From contig NC_081552.1 in NCBI RefSeq assembly GCF_963082655.1, positions 2,790,001 to 2,854,000 on the forward strand: a stretch of DNA of 64,000 nucleotides, in the 5' to 3' direction. This DNA comes from Stomoxys calcitrans (taxonomy: Eukaryota > Arthropoda > Insecta > Diptera > Muscidae). The notes beneath the pieces were generated by a model. It was not told where the DNA came from. It did no database searches and was given only the letters and a program-made list of their open reading frames with translations. This document shows positions 1 to 11,056 of this stretch, piece by piece (position 1 is the stretch's first letter; each line of letters begins with the position of its first letter). Made by a program: the position numbers and the translations under genes.

Positions 1-343
1 GTGCGATCTCTGAGAAAGTTCGATATAAATCGAACGAAGTTATTACCGACTCCAAAAGCGATTTGCACTTGTAAGAGCCTTTGCTAAGGCATTCATCGAT
101 CGATCTTCTCAAAAATTTACACATCGATTTACTTCATGAACGGATTTTGGTCGAAATTCTAGATGTCGAATTTAAGGACCTACACCCAATAGGATGTAGG
201 TCGGCTTCGATCGACTTTAGCCCGCTGCCGGGATTTAAACCCAGGCGTTCAGCATCATAGGCGGACATGTTTACATCTGAGCTACGATGACCTGCCTAAA
301 TGTGGTGGTCACAGCAGTAAAGTGAAATTTTAATTATCAAATT
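1..343. other. Non-coding DNA with a tRNA-like relic
   Basis: No coding region is seen. A short inverted repeat lies at about 178-202 (GACCTACACCC and GGATGTAGGTC), next to the tRNA-like segment listed separately. Confidence 0.6.
226..293 (-). repeat. tRNA-like SINE head (pol III A and B boxes)
   Basis: Read on the minus strand, this stretch has an A-box-like TAGCTCAGATG and a B-box-like GGGTTTAAATCCC at tRNA spacing. It shares the block CATGTCCGCCTATGA and a CTGAACGC block with the SINE head at 6279-6351. The acceptor arms do not pair well, so it is more likely a tRNA-derived SINE relic than a functional tRNA gene. No SINE body typical of the 6107-6351 copy is seen beside it. Confidence 0.55.
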
Positions 344-520
344 ATTTTTATACCTACCACCGAAGGATGGGGGTATATTCGCTTTGTCATTCCATTTGCA
401 ACACATCGAAACATCGAAATTCCGACCCTATAAAGTCGATAAATTCTTGATCAGCGTAAAAATCTAAGACGATCTAACCATGTCCGTCCGTCTGTCTGTT
501 AACATCACGCTGCAGTCTTC
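344..520 (+). mobile_element. Family B element, 5' end fragment with mini-me core
   Basis: Starts in a T run followed by TATACCTACCACCGAAGGAT and GGGGGTATATTC. It continues through the ACCCTATAAAGT block, TTCTTGATCAGCGTAAAAATC and a short GTCY run, and stops after the CAGTCTTC block. The central array and the 3' palindrome are missing, so the copy is truncated on its 3' side. Confidence 0.8.
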
Positions 521-2735
521 AAAATGTCCAGCCTTACGTCATTTTAGAAATAAGACAATATTTTTTTTTTTTAAGGTAATAGGGGAGCACTAAGGTTTTA
601 ATCACTTTTGCTATCACCGACGTGGAATAAGACGAAACGTTCAGTCAACGGAAGGTTATGGTCACTCATCGAATACAACGTTGCCTTTAAGGAATTTATT
701 TTCTAAATGGACATTGGACCTATAAAAACTGCCGAACTTATTCGAATTCATGGACGGAGTGGCTTTGGAGAACATTTCGATTTTAAATTCGACATCTCTA
801 GTCTAGCCACTCACGCATAAGTTCACATCGTATACCATAGAAAACAATTTGTTAAATAATGTGGCTTTAAGTGGTGCTGATGCTGGGCCACAGCCATTCA
901 AATACCCATTCCCCATGTTGCCACTTATTCTGGCAACAGAGCATACAAAACCACAAATGTAAAACACGAATATGAAAATGCAACGTGTTTTGTGTGTTTG
1001 GCCGTTTCACTGCTTCAATTGTTGATATTGCGCGGCATGTTATCCTGGATGCATCATATGCAGTTAGGAATTGTGGTAATGATGCAATTGATTTCCTTGG
1101 TCACATATTAAATTAAAAAAAAAAAAAATATTCATAGTGAAAAACCAAAGAGCGTAGCAAACCTTTTCAGTGAAATAGCGAATGGCTTTCTTGAAGGACA
1201 TAAGGCTAGAGAGAGTAAAAAAGTTTTCTAAACAAAACAGCTTTTAAAAATTTGCTAAAAACTATTTTTTTTTGTAAATTTTGTTTTGCCATATTGCCAT
1301 GCACCTGTATTGCAATGTAGACACAATGGCAACATCATTTGATGCAAATTTAAATGCAGTGAATGGTTTATATTTCTATAAAATAAATGAATGTACCGGG
1401 ACCAAATAAATAATGCCATGGCCTGTTGGAGTGCGTGTGTGTGGCATGGTGAGCAACCGACGATTGCCCATTGCCGTTGAGAGGGAAACATTTTTGAGCC
1501 TGGGCTTTGGTTACGGTTTCACTTGCTGTCATCTGGGAGAGATGGCAATTTACAATTGCTGTGTTAATTTGATTTTATCTAATTTCAAATACCTGCTGGT
1601 TTCACATACAGCACACATATATGCACCCACACATGCAGCACTATCGCCATTTCCAGTCAGGGTGAGAATATCGAAACTCTCGAACCCCACGTGCAGCTGT
1701 GGTGGGGCTGCAGTCTCATAGAGATTTATAGATTTATCGCACCAATGTATCGCCTTCATAGAGGTGTATATGTATGTGTGTGTGTGTGGTGTGTGCAGTG
1801 GTTATTGCTGCTGATGTTGGTTTTATTGGCGTGCAGCGCATTTGTTTGCCATGAATGGTCCTTTTTAATTGAGCCGCTTTTGCTGTATCAAAGGATCTAA
1901 TTACAATTTTAATTTATTTTTTAAATAGATCCCGCAACGACATTCCACACTCGTGCGAATGGGGCTGCTGGCTGTGAGGCCATCAAATAAAATGGAAGTG
2001 TTGGCCTACCAACACTACTCTTATTACTCATTGGCCATATGGAGTAACCAACTGTCATCCAGCGGCAGCAGCGACAATCCCTTTGCCGGCCACCAATGCA
2101 AATTTATTTAAATTGTAAAATTCGATTATGGCTGTTCAGATTGAAAATTGCTTTGCGCTAGCCCCGTTCAAGCAAACCTACTACGTCAATGAGCTCAGGC
2201 GACAATTAATTGTAATTGCTTTGTTTCTATTAAATGCATTTTCACGGCAAACAAATGAGCTCACTCCACCTACAAACATGCCGCCGATCGACCGTCCTGC
2301 GCCTTCTACTTTTTTTCCACCCTCCATGGCTATGGCCCACCCTTGATATAGAATTTTCCACGTTTAAAAATTAATTCAACTCAAAGTGCCGCGTCACATT
2401 ATTGTCTCGTAAACATTTCATTTAATAAATAGGGAAACTAAGGAGTAAAAGACCGTGAGAGGGAGACCCGGCTGTGAATGAGCAACTCCAATGTACCGAA
2501 CCTAATTAAATTAATGTTTTTTGATCACGTGTAATATTTTCAGAATACCTGAATGAGTGTCTGACTAGCCGTCTAAAGCATTGTCGGCATTGTGGCCAGT
2601 GTTGTCGTTATGGCGTGTTTTAATAGATCTGATGATGCATATGTTTTAAAGAATTTTGTTAATTTTTTTACGAAGGAATACCAAAAAATCATGGTTAAAT
2701 CATGGTTAAATCAAATATTCATAATACATTTATGC
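521..2735. other. Unique non-coding DNA
   Basis: No gene is supported. The short open frames here have no recognisable domain and no coherent splice or codon signal. There are minor simple repeats, such as TG near 1770-1790 and poly-A near 1117-1130. The character is that of ordinary fly intergenic or intronic DNA. Confidence 0.6.
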
Positions 2736-2809
2736 CGGAGACCAACTTAGCACACAGGTTAGCATTTCCGTCTATAACGCCGAAAGCCTGGGTTCGAATC
2801 CTGGCGAGA
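2736..2809 (+). repeat. tRNA-like SINE head
   Basis: Contains a B box that fits the pol III consensus (GGTTCGAATCC at 2791-2801) and an upstream A-box-like TTAGCACACAGGTTAG. It differs from the 226-293 and 6279-6351 heads in its middle part, so it may be another subfamily or a decayed tRNA copy. The terminal arms (GGAGACC, GGCGAGA) do not pair as a real acceptor stem. A family A element begins about 16 bp downstream. Confidence 0.5.
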
Positions 2810-2825
2810 AAATTAGAAAACAATT

Positions 2826-3297
2826 AAAAGCGTGCTAAGTTCGGTCGGGCCGAATCTTATATACCCTCCACCATGGATCGCATTTGTCGAGTTCTTTTCC
2901 CGGTATCTCTTTTTAGGCAAACAAAGGGTTAAATAAAAGAATTGCTATGCTATTAGAGCTATATCAAGTTATGTTCCGATTCGAACCATAATTGAATTGA
3001 ATGTTGGAGACCATAGTAGAAGTCGTTGTGTAAAACTTCAGCCTATTCGAATAAGCAATGCTCTCTTTAGGGTCTCAAGAAGTAAAAAAGGGAGATCGGT
3101 TAATAGGGGAGCTGTATCACCATCATGGGAGAAGCCGTAAAATTTTTCATACAAATCGGATAATAATTGCGCCCTCTAGAGGCTCAAGAAGACAAGATCC
3201 CAAATCGGTTTATTTGGCAGCAATACAAGGTTATGGACCGATTTAGATCATATTTTGCACAGTTGTTGGAAGTCATAGCAAAACACATCAAACACGG
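2826..3297 (-). mobile_element. Family A element, 3' half (interrupted)
   Basis: Begins at the left with the A 3' terminus AAAAGCGTGCTAAG and a slightly broken palindrome (TTCGGTCGGGCCGAA), then TATACCCTCCACCATGGATC. Degenerate central-array sequence follows (CTCTAGAGGCTCAAGAAG, TCGGTTTATTTGGCAG). It runs into an hAT-like end relic and a SINE near 3300. The 5' end with the microsatellite core is absent. Confidence 0.8.
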
Positions 3298-3300
3298 GCT

Positions 3301-3316
3301 CTGGCTATGTCCCTGG
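3301..3316. mobile_element. Solo terminus resembling the 12109-12798 hAT-like element
   Basis: CTGGCTATGTCCCTG is nearly identical to the right terminus of the element ending at 12798 (CTGGCTACGTCCCTG). Only the terminal 15-16 bases are present, at the junction between an A element and a SINE. Chance similarity is possible. Confidence 0.3.
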
Positions 3317-3462
3317 CACGCCGTCCAAACTCGGCTATAAAAAGAAGGTCCCTTATCATTTAACTTAAACTTGATTAGGACAGCACTAATTGATATGTGA
3401 GGAGTTTGCCCCTGTTCCTTAATGGAATGTTCATGGGCAAATTTGCATTTGCATCTGTCTAT
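3312..3462 (+). mobile_element. SINE body, 5' truncated
   Basis: Matches the body of the SINE at 6107-6351: GGCACGCCGTCC, ACTCGGCTATAAA, ATTGATATGTGAG, TTTGCCCCTGTTCC and GGAATGTTCATGGGCAAA. The tRNA-like head is missing, as expected for a 5'-truncated retroposed copy. Confidence 0.75.
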
Positions 3463-3487
3463 AAAGGTAAACCGAGCAAAAATCTTT

Positions 3488-3554
3488 ACAAATGCGATCC
3501 ATGATGGAGGGTATATAAAATTCGGCCTGGCCCAACTTAGCACGCTTTTACTTG
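3488..3554 (+). mobile_element. Family A 3' terminus, inverted relative to 2826
   Basis: Contains AAATGCGATCCATGATGG, GGGTATATAAAATTCGG, a degenerate palindrome, and the A 3' terminus TTAGCACGCTTTTACTTG. Together with 2826-3297 it makes two A 3' ends facing outward around a SINE. Confidence 0.85.
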
Positions 3555-4560
3555 CTAATAATTTTGAAAAGGGTAGCGAAACAATCCCCGCAGCTCTACC
3601 AGGGACCTCAAATTTATTCTGTTTTTCGCTGCAGGCTGTGCCCTCGGTAATCTATTCCTGTTTTGCAGGGGAGAAGCCCTCTGCGTCGACGTTGACTTTC
3701 CCTCGAAGAGGGCATGAACAAACTCTCATTAATATCCACACTCCCTTTCCCCAGCCCTATTAGGGTCTTTACGGCTGCGGCTGGTTCAAGAGATACTCAT
3801 CTTCTCTAACTTGCATTCTTTCCTGTTGGTGGGATTTTTTCGTAGATCCAAAGTTACCATTGCGCTTCCCGATTTTATCATTAGTGGGGAATCTACAAGT
3901 TTGGACTCCTTCTGTGATTTTACTACAGGCGGAGGAACACCGTCCATCAATCGTCCATAGAGGGAAAATGTACAAAGGAGCATTGATTTCTTCTCCATGT
4001 CTGCTCTTAAGATTAGTCTAATTAATCCACTCTTCCCATCGATCTCTCGATAGCCCTATGGTCAATTGCGACCGCTTTTAGGATGCTGGACTCGCCACAG
4101 CGGTCTCATGTATCTTCACAGATGGGGAAAGTTCCAGCCTCACCCTTCAGAATAGTGAGCTGTGATCATAGTGATCTTCAAATCCTCGTCCTACAGGGTC
4201 ATTGGGTGGGGGAGGAGTTACTCCTGATTGAGTCGGATGCATGACTTAACAGTGCACCATCTCTTTTTGACTTTTGTCAAGCTAGCTATGTAGTGAGTCA
4301 AACTTCTTATTCAGCGTCTCAGGATCCGGCAGAACTCCGGCTGTAGAGACTCGCATATGGTAAGATCAAGAGGAGTCAGGGAGGCTCTTGCAAGCCGACG
4401 AATGATGGACAGGGAGAGGATAGGACCTTCATATTGACTTGTTTCACGGGTCGGACATTTTGAGAACTACGTTTTTCCTTTTCATGGTGTTCATATCCAT
4501 TATCATTGGACATATTTAAATTCTCCTCAATTTTGAGTTAGAACTAAAATTACAACGCAA
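3555..4560. other. Possible ancient retroelement relic, unclassified
   Basis: This stretch looks more GC-balanced than its surroundings and contains broken frames on both strands, but no reverse transcriptase, RNase H, zinc-knuckle or endonuclease motif could be read. It may be a decayed retrotransposon piece. Nothing specific is supported. Confidence 0.25.
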
Positions 4561-6091
4561 AACGTTTTCGCAAATTTCTTAGAATTTTACTGGTTTTTAA
4601 TGGGATTTTGGCATTTTTTTTCTCCAAAATGGGTTATTCTTTGTGGCAACACTGTCTTCCGCTCCCGCTAGACAATGATGGCAAAGTTCTACAATGCAAT
4701 CAAAATGCAGGTTGTTACTCTCATTAAGCGTGCGTAGCGGTATGAGTGAAGTTCATTCTTTGTGGCATTGTTACTGTCTTTGAAATTTCAAATGGTATTT
4801 TTTCACCTCCGCTTAGAGTGAATGTGGAATTCCCGACATTCGAGACCCGCATAATTAAAATGGAGAAAAGTGCATTTTGGCCATTGTTCCAGAGACAAAA
4901 GAAGAAATGTGTGTGTGTGTGTGTGTGTTTGTGTCTATGTTTGTTGTTATTCTTTCTTTAAAACTCATTAACGTTTAGATAAATTCATTTGGCCATTGTT
5001 GAGCGGCGTTTGTGGCGTTTCTTAAGCTGCCACGCTGCCCTTGATGAGGTTGTTGTTTAAATTAATTAATTTTTTACGCTCAAAGAATTTAATTGGAAAT
5101 GCTTGCAAGCGACCCCACACCCCCATTACCAAAAAGCCACTGCCCTTAGAGCAGAAAATGTGTCTAATCATTCCAAATAAATACTCGTACTTTTGGAACT
5201 TGGACTCCCTTGAGTTCTCATGGAAAATCATAACTAAGAAATTTCCATATAAAAAAGAAGAGAAAAACGTTAATTATCGCTGAGATCTCTGTTCCTTAAT
5301 AAATATGGGGAATTTTTCAAATATTTGGCCTAGGCATGTGACAAAAGTCAGCATTTGGCCAATTACTCAAATTGGGTTACCCCAAAGTAGTGGCTGGTAA
5401 CTGACCAAATTTTCCATTCATTCAACCCTGGCAGGGAGGAAGACAATGACGGCGACGAATTTCCCATTCTCAGCTCATTTTCAATTATGTAGAGCTGTTA
5501 TCAATTGCCTGGCTAACCTAATTTATCATTTGTCAAATTTGCTCGCCACACACACACACACACAAACATACTCCCACTTAACATTCGCTCACATTCCTTT
5601 GCTGTTTCCTTTGACTTCTATTGTCCGTCCACTGATGTTGCTTATTGCTCTTGTTGTTGTTAACTAATAAAACGTTAGTACAACACCAGTTTTTGACACA
5701 AATAAATCATGGGAGCCGTCTACGCAAACTATAATTTATGGCTTAAATTAAAGGTTGAGTTAGCAACAAAAATGTCCACTTTGATAATGAAACAAAACAA
5801 ATGGCTGTTCTAGTTTCATTCAGGGAGCACATATATAACATAAAACAAATACGACAAAATTCTCTTCTAAATCAACGGAGTTGAGATAAAAGCGTTGTTT
5901 TTTTTTTAATAAAAAAGCGAATATCGGGGCTGAAAGGGGATTCTGAAATAATTTTTATTAATATTTCTGGGGAAACAATTTTCCGAAATATTTTTACATA
6001 CAATTTATTTTCTTTAGGAAAGTCTGTCCCTGCGATTTCAATAATAGTTGTAGGCATAGTTTAGAGGTCTGTCGAAGGCACCTTCAGTTGC
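4561..6091. other. Unique non-coding DNA with GT and CA microsatellites
   Basis: No gene is supported. A GT run lies near 4909-4928 and a CA run near 5548-5562. Confidence 0.6.
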
Positions 6092-6106
6092 CGTACAGCT
6101 TAAGTA
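6092..6106 (+). repeat. Left target-site duplication of the 6107-6351 SINE
   Basis: CGTACAGCTTAAGTA here is repeated exactly at 6352-6366 on the other side of the SINE. Confidence 0.9.
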
Positions 6107-6351
6107 ACGCAAATTTTGCCCATGAACAGGGGCAAACTTCTCACATATCAATGAGTGCAGTCCGATTCAAGTTTATAGCCGAGTCCGAATGGCGTGCCGC
6201 AGTACAACACCTGTTTGGATAGAAGTTTTACATGGCATAGTACCTCACCAATGTTGCCAGCTGAAAATTTTTTCTGATGGCCTCCCCAGGATTCGAAACC
6301 AAGCGTTCAGCGTCATAGGCGGACATGCCTACCTCTGCGCTACGGTGGCCT
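6107..6351 (-). mobile_element. tRNA-derived SINE with tRNA-like head
   Basis: Read on the minus strand, a tRNA-like head (6279-6351; A box TAGCGCAGAGGTAGG, B box GGTTTCGAATCC) is followed by a body with GCTGGCAACATTGG, ATGCCATGTAAAACTTC, GGACTCGG and GAGAAGTTTGCCCCTGTTC. It lacks the AAAAGGAGGCCCCTTATCATTG part seen in other copies. SINEs of this type are transcribed by RNA polymerase III and moved by a partner LINE. A perfect 15-bp duplication of CGTACAGCTTAAGTA flanks it, so the boundaries are well fixed. Confidence 0.88.
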
Positions 6352-6366
6352 CGTACAGCTTAAGTA
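6352..6366 (+). repeat. Right target-site duplication of the SINE
   Basis: Exact copy of the 15 bases at 6092-6106. Confidence 0.9.
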
Positions 6367-6590
6367 GCCTTACAATATGCCTTGGGCAGTTCATCTAGAG
6401 AGAATACTTACATGTTCAGGACTTGGTTTTGAAATATATATTAAAAATTCTACCATTCATATGCCTTCACAAAGCAATTGAAAAATGCATACTATTACCA
6501 TAAAATCATTTCTTTTTTCTTAGAAATGTTTTCGTACTTCGTTCTAGATGTAGGGTTTTGCATTTCCCGGCATTTAACAATGCCATATAT

Positions 6591-7443
6591 AACAAGTAAA
6601 AGCGTGCTAAGTTCGGCTGGGCCGAATCTTATGTACCCTCCACCATGGATCGCATTGGTCGGCATCTCCTCTTAGGCAAAACAAGAAGTAAAATAGAGAG
6701 ATCGATTTATATGGGAGCTGTATCGGGCTATAGACCGATTCAGACCATAATAAACACGTATGTTGATGGTCATGAGAGAATCCGTCATACAAAATTTCAG
6801 GCAAATCGGATAATAATTGCGACCTCTAGATGCTCAAGAAGTCAAGATCCCAGATCGGTTTATATGACAGGTTATGAACCGATTTAAACCTTATTTCACA
6901 CAGTTGTTGAAAGTAAGAATATAATACGTCTTGCAAAATTTCAGCAAAATCGGATAGGAATTGGGCCCTTTAGAAGCTTAAGAAGTCAAGACCCCAGATC
7001 TGTTTATATGACAGCTATATCAGGTTATGAACCGATTAACATCATACTTGGCACAATTGTTGAATGTCAAAACAAAACACGTCGTGCAAAACTTCATTCC
7101 AATCGGATAAGAATTGCGCCCTCTAGAGGCTCAAGAAGTCAAGACCCAAGATCGGTTTATATGGCAGCTATATCAAAACATGGACCGATATGGCCCATTT
7201 ACAATTCCAACCGACCTACAGATATAAGAAGTACTTGTTCAAAATTTCAAGCGGCTAGCTTTATTCCTTCGAAAGTTAGCGTGCTTTCGACAAAAGGACG
7301 GACATAGATCGATCGACATAAAATGTCATGACGATGAAAAATATATATGTATATACATTATGGGGTCTGAGACGAATATTTCGAGGAGTTACAAACAGAA
7401 TGACGAAGCTAATATACCCCCCATCCTATGGTGGAGGGTATAA
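6591..7443 (-). mobile_element. Family A element, both ends present
   Basis: The left end is the 3' terminus AACAAGTAAAAGCGTGC with palindrome TTCGGCTGGGCCGAA and TACCCTCCACCATGG. About four array units follow (Y-rich TCGGTTTATATGGCAG blocks near 6701, 6851, 7000 and 7150). Then come the block before the microsatellite, TCGATCGACATAAAATGTC, a short TA run, and the 5' end CCCCCCATCCTATGGTGG plus AGGGTATAAT. At about 850 bp it is one of the shorter copies. The GTCY run is almost lost (ACGGACATAG). Confidence 0.88.
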
Positions 7444-9053
7444 TAAGAGGGATTGTTATATGAGCAACTAAAAGTCAACTTTGCTAGCTTTCAATATCAA
7501 ATTCCATATTTACAACACTTTGACTTTAATTTAGCCCAACTATCAGTAACTGTTTGTCTATTTTTCTATGTCTTCACTAATCTCTCAAAGAATATCATGG
7601 TTTACATCAAAGACATCAGGCACATCAGACTCCGTTTTGTAATAAATAGCCTTAGCCTAAGCCTTTTTGTTAGATAATGGAAAGTGGCTTTGCTTTAATG
7701 ACCTTTATATTGACTGACATCCACACATTCCACATTCACACATTTCTTTAAGCTCATATATGATTCGTTGTACATATTTATGCAATATTTGAACACTCAA
7801 GTTCACCCATGCGTAGATCCCTCGCTGGACAACAAAAATCAGAAATTGAAACACCCCAACACTCAAGCTGTGTGTCATCCATTATTTGGTTGTTGGGTAA
7901 TCTTCTTACTGGCAGTTGTTGATAGTTTACCATCTGCTTGTTATTCACGAGTTGTTGGTAGAAGGCAGCAATGGGGCCAAATTATATATAGCCAAGACAC
8001 AAACCAATTGCAAATCAGGCCCGATAGTCCAAATATGATTTTTCGCTCAATTTTGTCCGATTTACACACATGCGATTTGAAAATAACAAGTTGAGCATTT
8101 GGCAGCGGGTGATTAAAATAAAACTTCGTTCGTGAGTAAGCGAATCAGTTTGTGAGTGATGTGGTGGCTATGAAAGTCATGCTCTGCTCGTTGCAGGCCT
8201 TCAATAATTCACCCAAGTTGTCAGTTTGATTAACGCAACAATTCCTAGTTTTTGACGCATGGACGACAATCACACGCGAAAAGGGAACCCCAAACGAAAC
8301 AGCCGCCAAACACCAAACAAACACTCTCCCCACCCCTCGATAATAACCAACTATGCCATAATAATCACTGCTGGCCAGATCAGACCAGGCCAGGCCAGAC
8401 TGACATGACATGTCATGCCATGCCATGCCATGCCATGGTGGGGAACACGTAGAACAAACAAAATGGTCTGTGGTGTTAGTCGTTTCTATTCTTATATCGA
8501 CTGGATTTTTGGCAATGTCTCCCTCCGCCTATAGCTCCTCGCCAGTTTCTATCTGTCCCTCGGCTGGGGAATGACAACAAATCATTTCTCATCATATGTA
8601 GGAGATTTTATATACTTAACCAACTGAAATAGTTGCTTATTAAAGCTTACTGCACCAACACATACGCACTTCCACTCCCACTACTCGCTCTGATGAAGAG
8701 ACCCAGGCTCAAAGGGAGAGAGGCCTACACGCATAACGTATTATTTATGATGGGTATTGTGCGACCTTATGGGTGACACATGGAAGTTTATAATGGTCGG
8801 TAAAATCACAACAAATGCCGGCGCACACCATAGATCTCCAATAGCGTAATACGTAATCCATTAGCTGAGGAGCTACAACAATGACTACGGCGTTCGCATA
8901 GACAAATAAATTCTCAAATGAAACAGTGGGCGACAGAAGTTTGCCACAAGCGAGTATAAATGATGAATCGAAGAGTGAACAAGGAATTGAGGCAATAAAG
9001 ATAAGTCACCAAAATGATTGCCTTTTCATAACAAGGCGGAGCATTTTATAAAC
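7444..9053. other. Unique non-coding DNA
   Basis: No gene is supported. A short pentamer array is listed separately. Confidence 0.6.
8416..8438 (+). repeat. TGCCA pentamer microsatellite
   Basis: Four perfect TGCCA units followed by TGG, preceded by degenerate GGCCA- and TGACA-type pentamers from about 8370. Confidence 0.85.
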
Positions 9054-9150
9054 AACAAGTAAAAAGGCGTTAAGTTCGGCCGGGCCGAATTTCGGATCTC
9101 TATTTGTTAAGACTGTAGCGTGATTTCAACTGACAGAGGGACGGATTCAT
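9054..9150 (-). mobile_element. Family B remnant: 3' terminus fused to the core-proximal region
   Basis: AACAAGTAAAAAGGCGTTAAG and a perfect TTCGGCCGGGCCGAA palindrome are followed within about 35 bp by AAGACTGTAGCGTGATTTC and a short GACAGAGGGACGGA run. The whole central array has been deleted between them. Confidence 0.8.
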
Positions 9151-9529
9151 AAATGTCGGGTTTTTGTCCGTGCCCTGTTTAAATAAAGCTACCTCCCGAT
9201 TCAAGGGTTTGAGCCAATAAATGCGCTTTACTACCCATTTTCGACGTTTCAGAGAGTTACATGGACCTCTCAACATCTGAGTATGGACCTGATTATATTT
9301 TTATTTAGCTGCCATATTGCCCTGTTTCCTATTGAAGGAATGCAAAAAAGTCGCATTTCGAAATTTACGAAATTTGGGAGAGATTCCACTACGCTCATAT
9401 CAGTTACAATCAATTTCAATTTCCAATCCCATGGCAGCCGGTTGTACGTACCTGATTGACACGATGACATTTTAAGCTGTGAGAACTCCTTGTAACAGTA
9501 ATTGGTTCCTTATATCAATGATTTTATTC

Positions 9530-10550
9530 TGCAGTATTAACGAATACAATCGGATCCAAAGGATGGCTTATTTGTCCATCACAGCCGCATTGAGGACGAC
9601 CCCATCTGATGTACTGAATTCAATGCTACACCTAATGCCGCTTTGCATTGTGGCAAGACAAATTGCCGCGACCACTGCTGTGAGGCTAAGGGAGCTTTCT
9701 CTTTGGTCATGTAGCGGCTGGTCATATCGAAAAGGTTACCCGACCACTGCAGTGTGTATCAAGCGCAGATCCTTGCAATTAAGGAAGTGATGGAATGGCT
9801 AAGATATAATGTCATTACAAGGATTGGCATAAATATCTTCTCAGACAGCCATTAAATCCCTGGAGAACGTATTTCTGAACACAAAAACCACCCTCGACTG
9901 TCGCAGATCTCTCAACAACTACAAGGCTGTGCAGTTCAAAATTCACCTGTCCTGAGTGCCAGACCACCGATATATCCCATGGAATTGTTTAGCGGACGAG
10001 TTTGCGAGACTAGGAACTACCTTATACATTCCAGGTAAACTGGCATCTGTGGGTATGCCTTTAGCGACATGTAAGCTGAGTTTTCAGGACCAGGCCGAAG
10101 GACAACGATTGATGGATGGCCACAAAGAGGGGGCTGTGATCATTCCAAAACAATGTGGCCTCATCTAGACCTGAAGAGGTCTACCGCTTTGCTGTCACTG
10201 GCTTGAACAGACGTCTCAGCCATTGTGTCCGTCATGAGAGGTCACTGTCTAAGCGGAAAACATGCTGACAGACTGAAGGTTACCAGTAACGACTTTTGCT
10301 GAAGCTGAGAGGACATCGAAGAAGAAGAGACTGTGTGTGTCGCGCACTGGCAGTCAGAAGGAGTACCACTTTAGGTTCTCATTTTTTTTTTAAGAACCTG
10401 TCTGATTTAGCGGATGTGAACGTTTGCAAGTTGTTAGGCTTTTTAGGTAGGAACTAGAAAACATCTTTTGTTTCTGCGTTATCACAATGGACAAAAATGT
10501 CTAAGTGAGTCTGATGGCAGACTGCCACTTAATCCTTACCTAAAGTAACC
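9530..10550 (+). pseudogene. Jockey-type non-LTR retrotransposon, decayed 3' part (connection and RNase H)
   Basis: Three pieces read in different frames. At 9540-9715 is a piece of the region between RT and RNase H (RIQRMAYLSITAALRTTPSD, QIAATTAVRLRELSLW). From about 9735 comes LPDHCSVYQAQILAIKEV, running into INIFSDSH. At 9955-10168 is an HR.IP.N.LADEFA block followed by GMPLATCKL. A wild-type family member would encode an ORF2 with endonuclease, reverse transcriptase and RNase H. Here the segment between LRELSLW and LPDHC that normally carries the first RNase H aspartate is missing, about 7 bases are lost after FSDS, and stops are frequent. The 3' end shows the typical GTCTAAGTGAGTCTGATGGC untranslated sequence. 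It is dead, 5'-truncated retrotransposon DNA. Confidence 0.85.
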
Positions 10551-10552
10551 AT

Positions 10553-11056
10553 GATAACCATATCAAGTTATGAAGCGGTTGGAACCATACATGGTATAGC
10601 TGTTGAAAGTCATAAAAGAAATCCAAATGCTAAATATCAGCCTTGTGTAGGCCTGAAGATTAAAATCGAAAGATCGCTTTAGAGGAGAAAAATTCGATTA
10701 AGGATCCATTTGGACCATACTTGTTTAAGCTGTTGAAAATCTAAGGAGGCAACATAGTGCAAAACTTCAGCCAAATCGGATAACAATTGTGCCCTCTATA
10801 GGCTAAAATATAATTTAGAGATCGGTCTATATGAGAGTTATATCTTGTTTTACATAGATTGATTTGATCCATACTTGACTGAGATGCTGGAAGTCAAAGT
10901 ACAGGTCATGGTGCAAATTTCACGCAAATCGATTACGGATTGCATTAACTAAACGAAGTATAATTGATAGACCGAACAACATCAATTAGCATCTGGCCAA
11001 AACTTCAAGCTGGTAACTTTGCTCTTTCAAAGCTAAGCGAGCTTTCGACTAACGAT
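10553..11056 (-). mobile_element. Family A, decayed internal array
   Basis: Blurred array units (ACCATATCAAGTTATGAAG, GTGCAAAACTTCAGCCAAAT, TTGTGCCCTCTATAGGCT) end with the A core-proximal block CGAGCTTTCGACTAACG. The 3' palindrome and the 5' end are absent. It is more diverged than the 6591 or 19206 copies, so presumably older. Confidence 0.7.

Noticed and set aside
226..293. Possible tRNA gene
   Set aside because: A and B boxes are present, but the acceptor arms do not pair and the same sequence heads a SINE elsewhere.
2736..2809. Possible tRNA gene with a good B box
   Set aside because: No proper acceptor stem and no clear anticodon loop. Better explained as a tRNA-derived repeat.
3555..4460. 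Possible retrotransposon ORF1 or RT relic
   Set aside because: Several broken frames, but no reverse transcriptase, endonuclease or zinc-knuckle motif.
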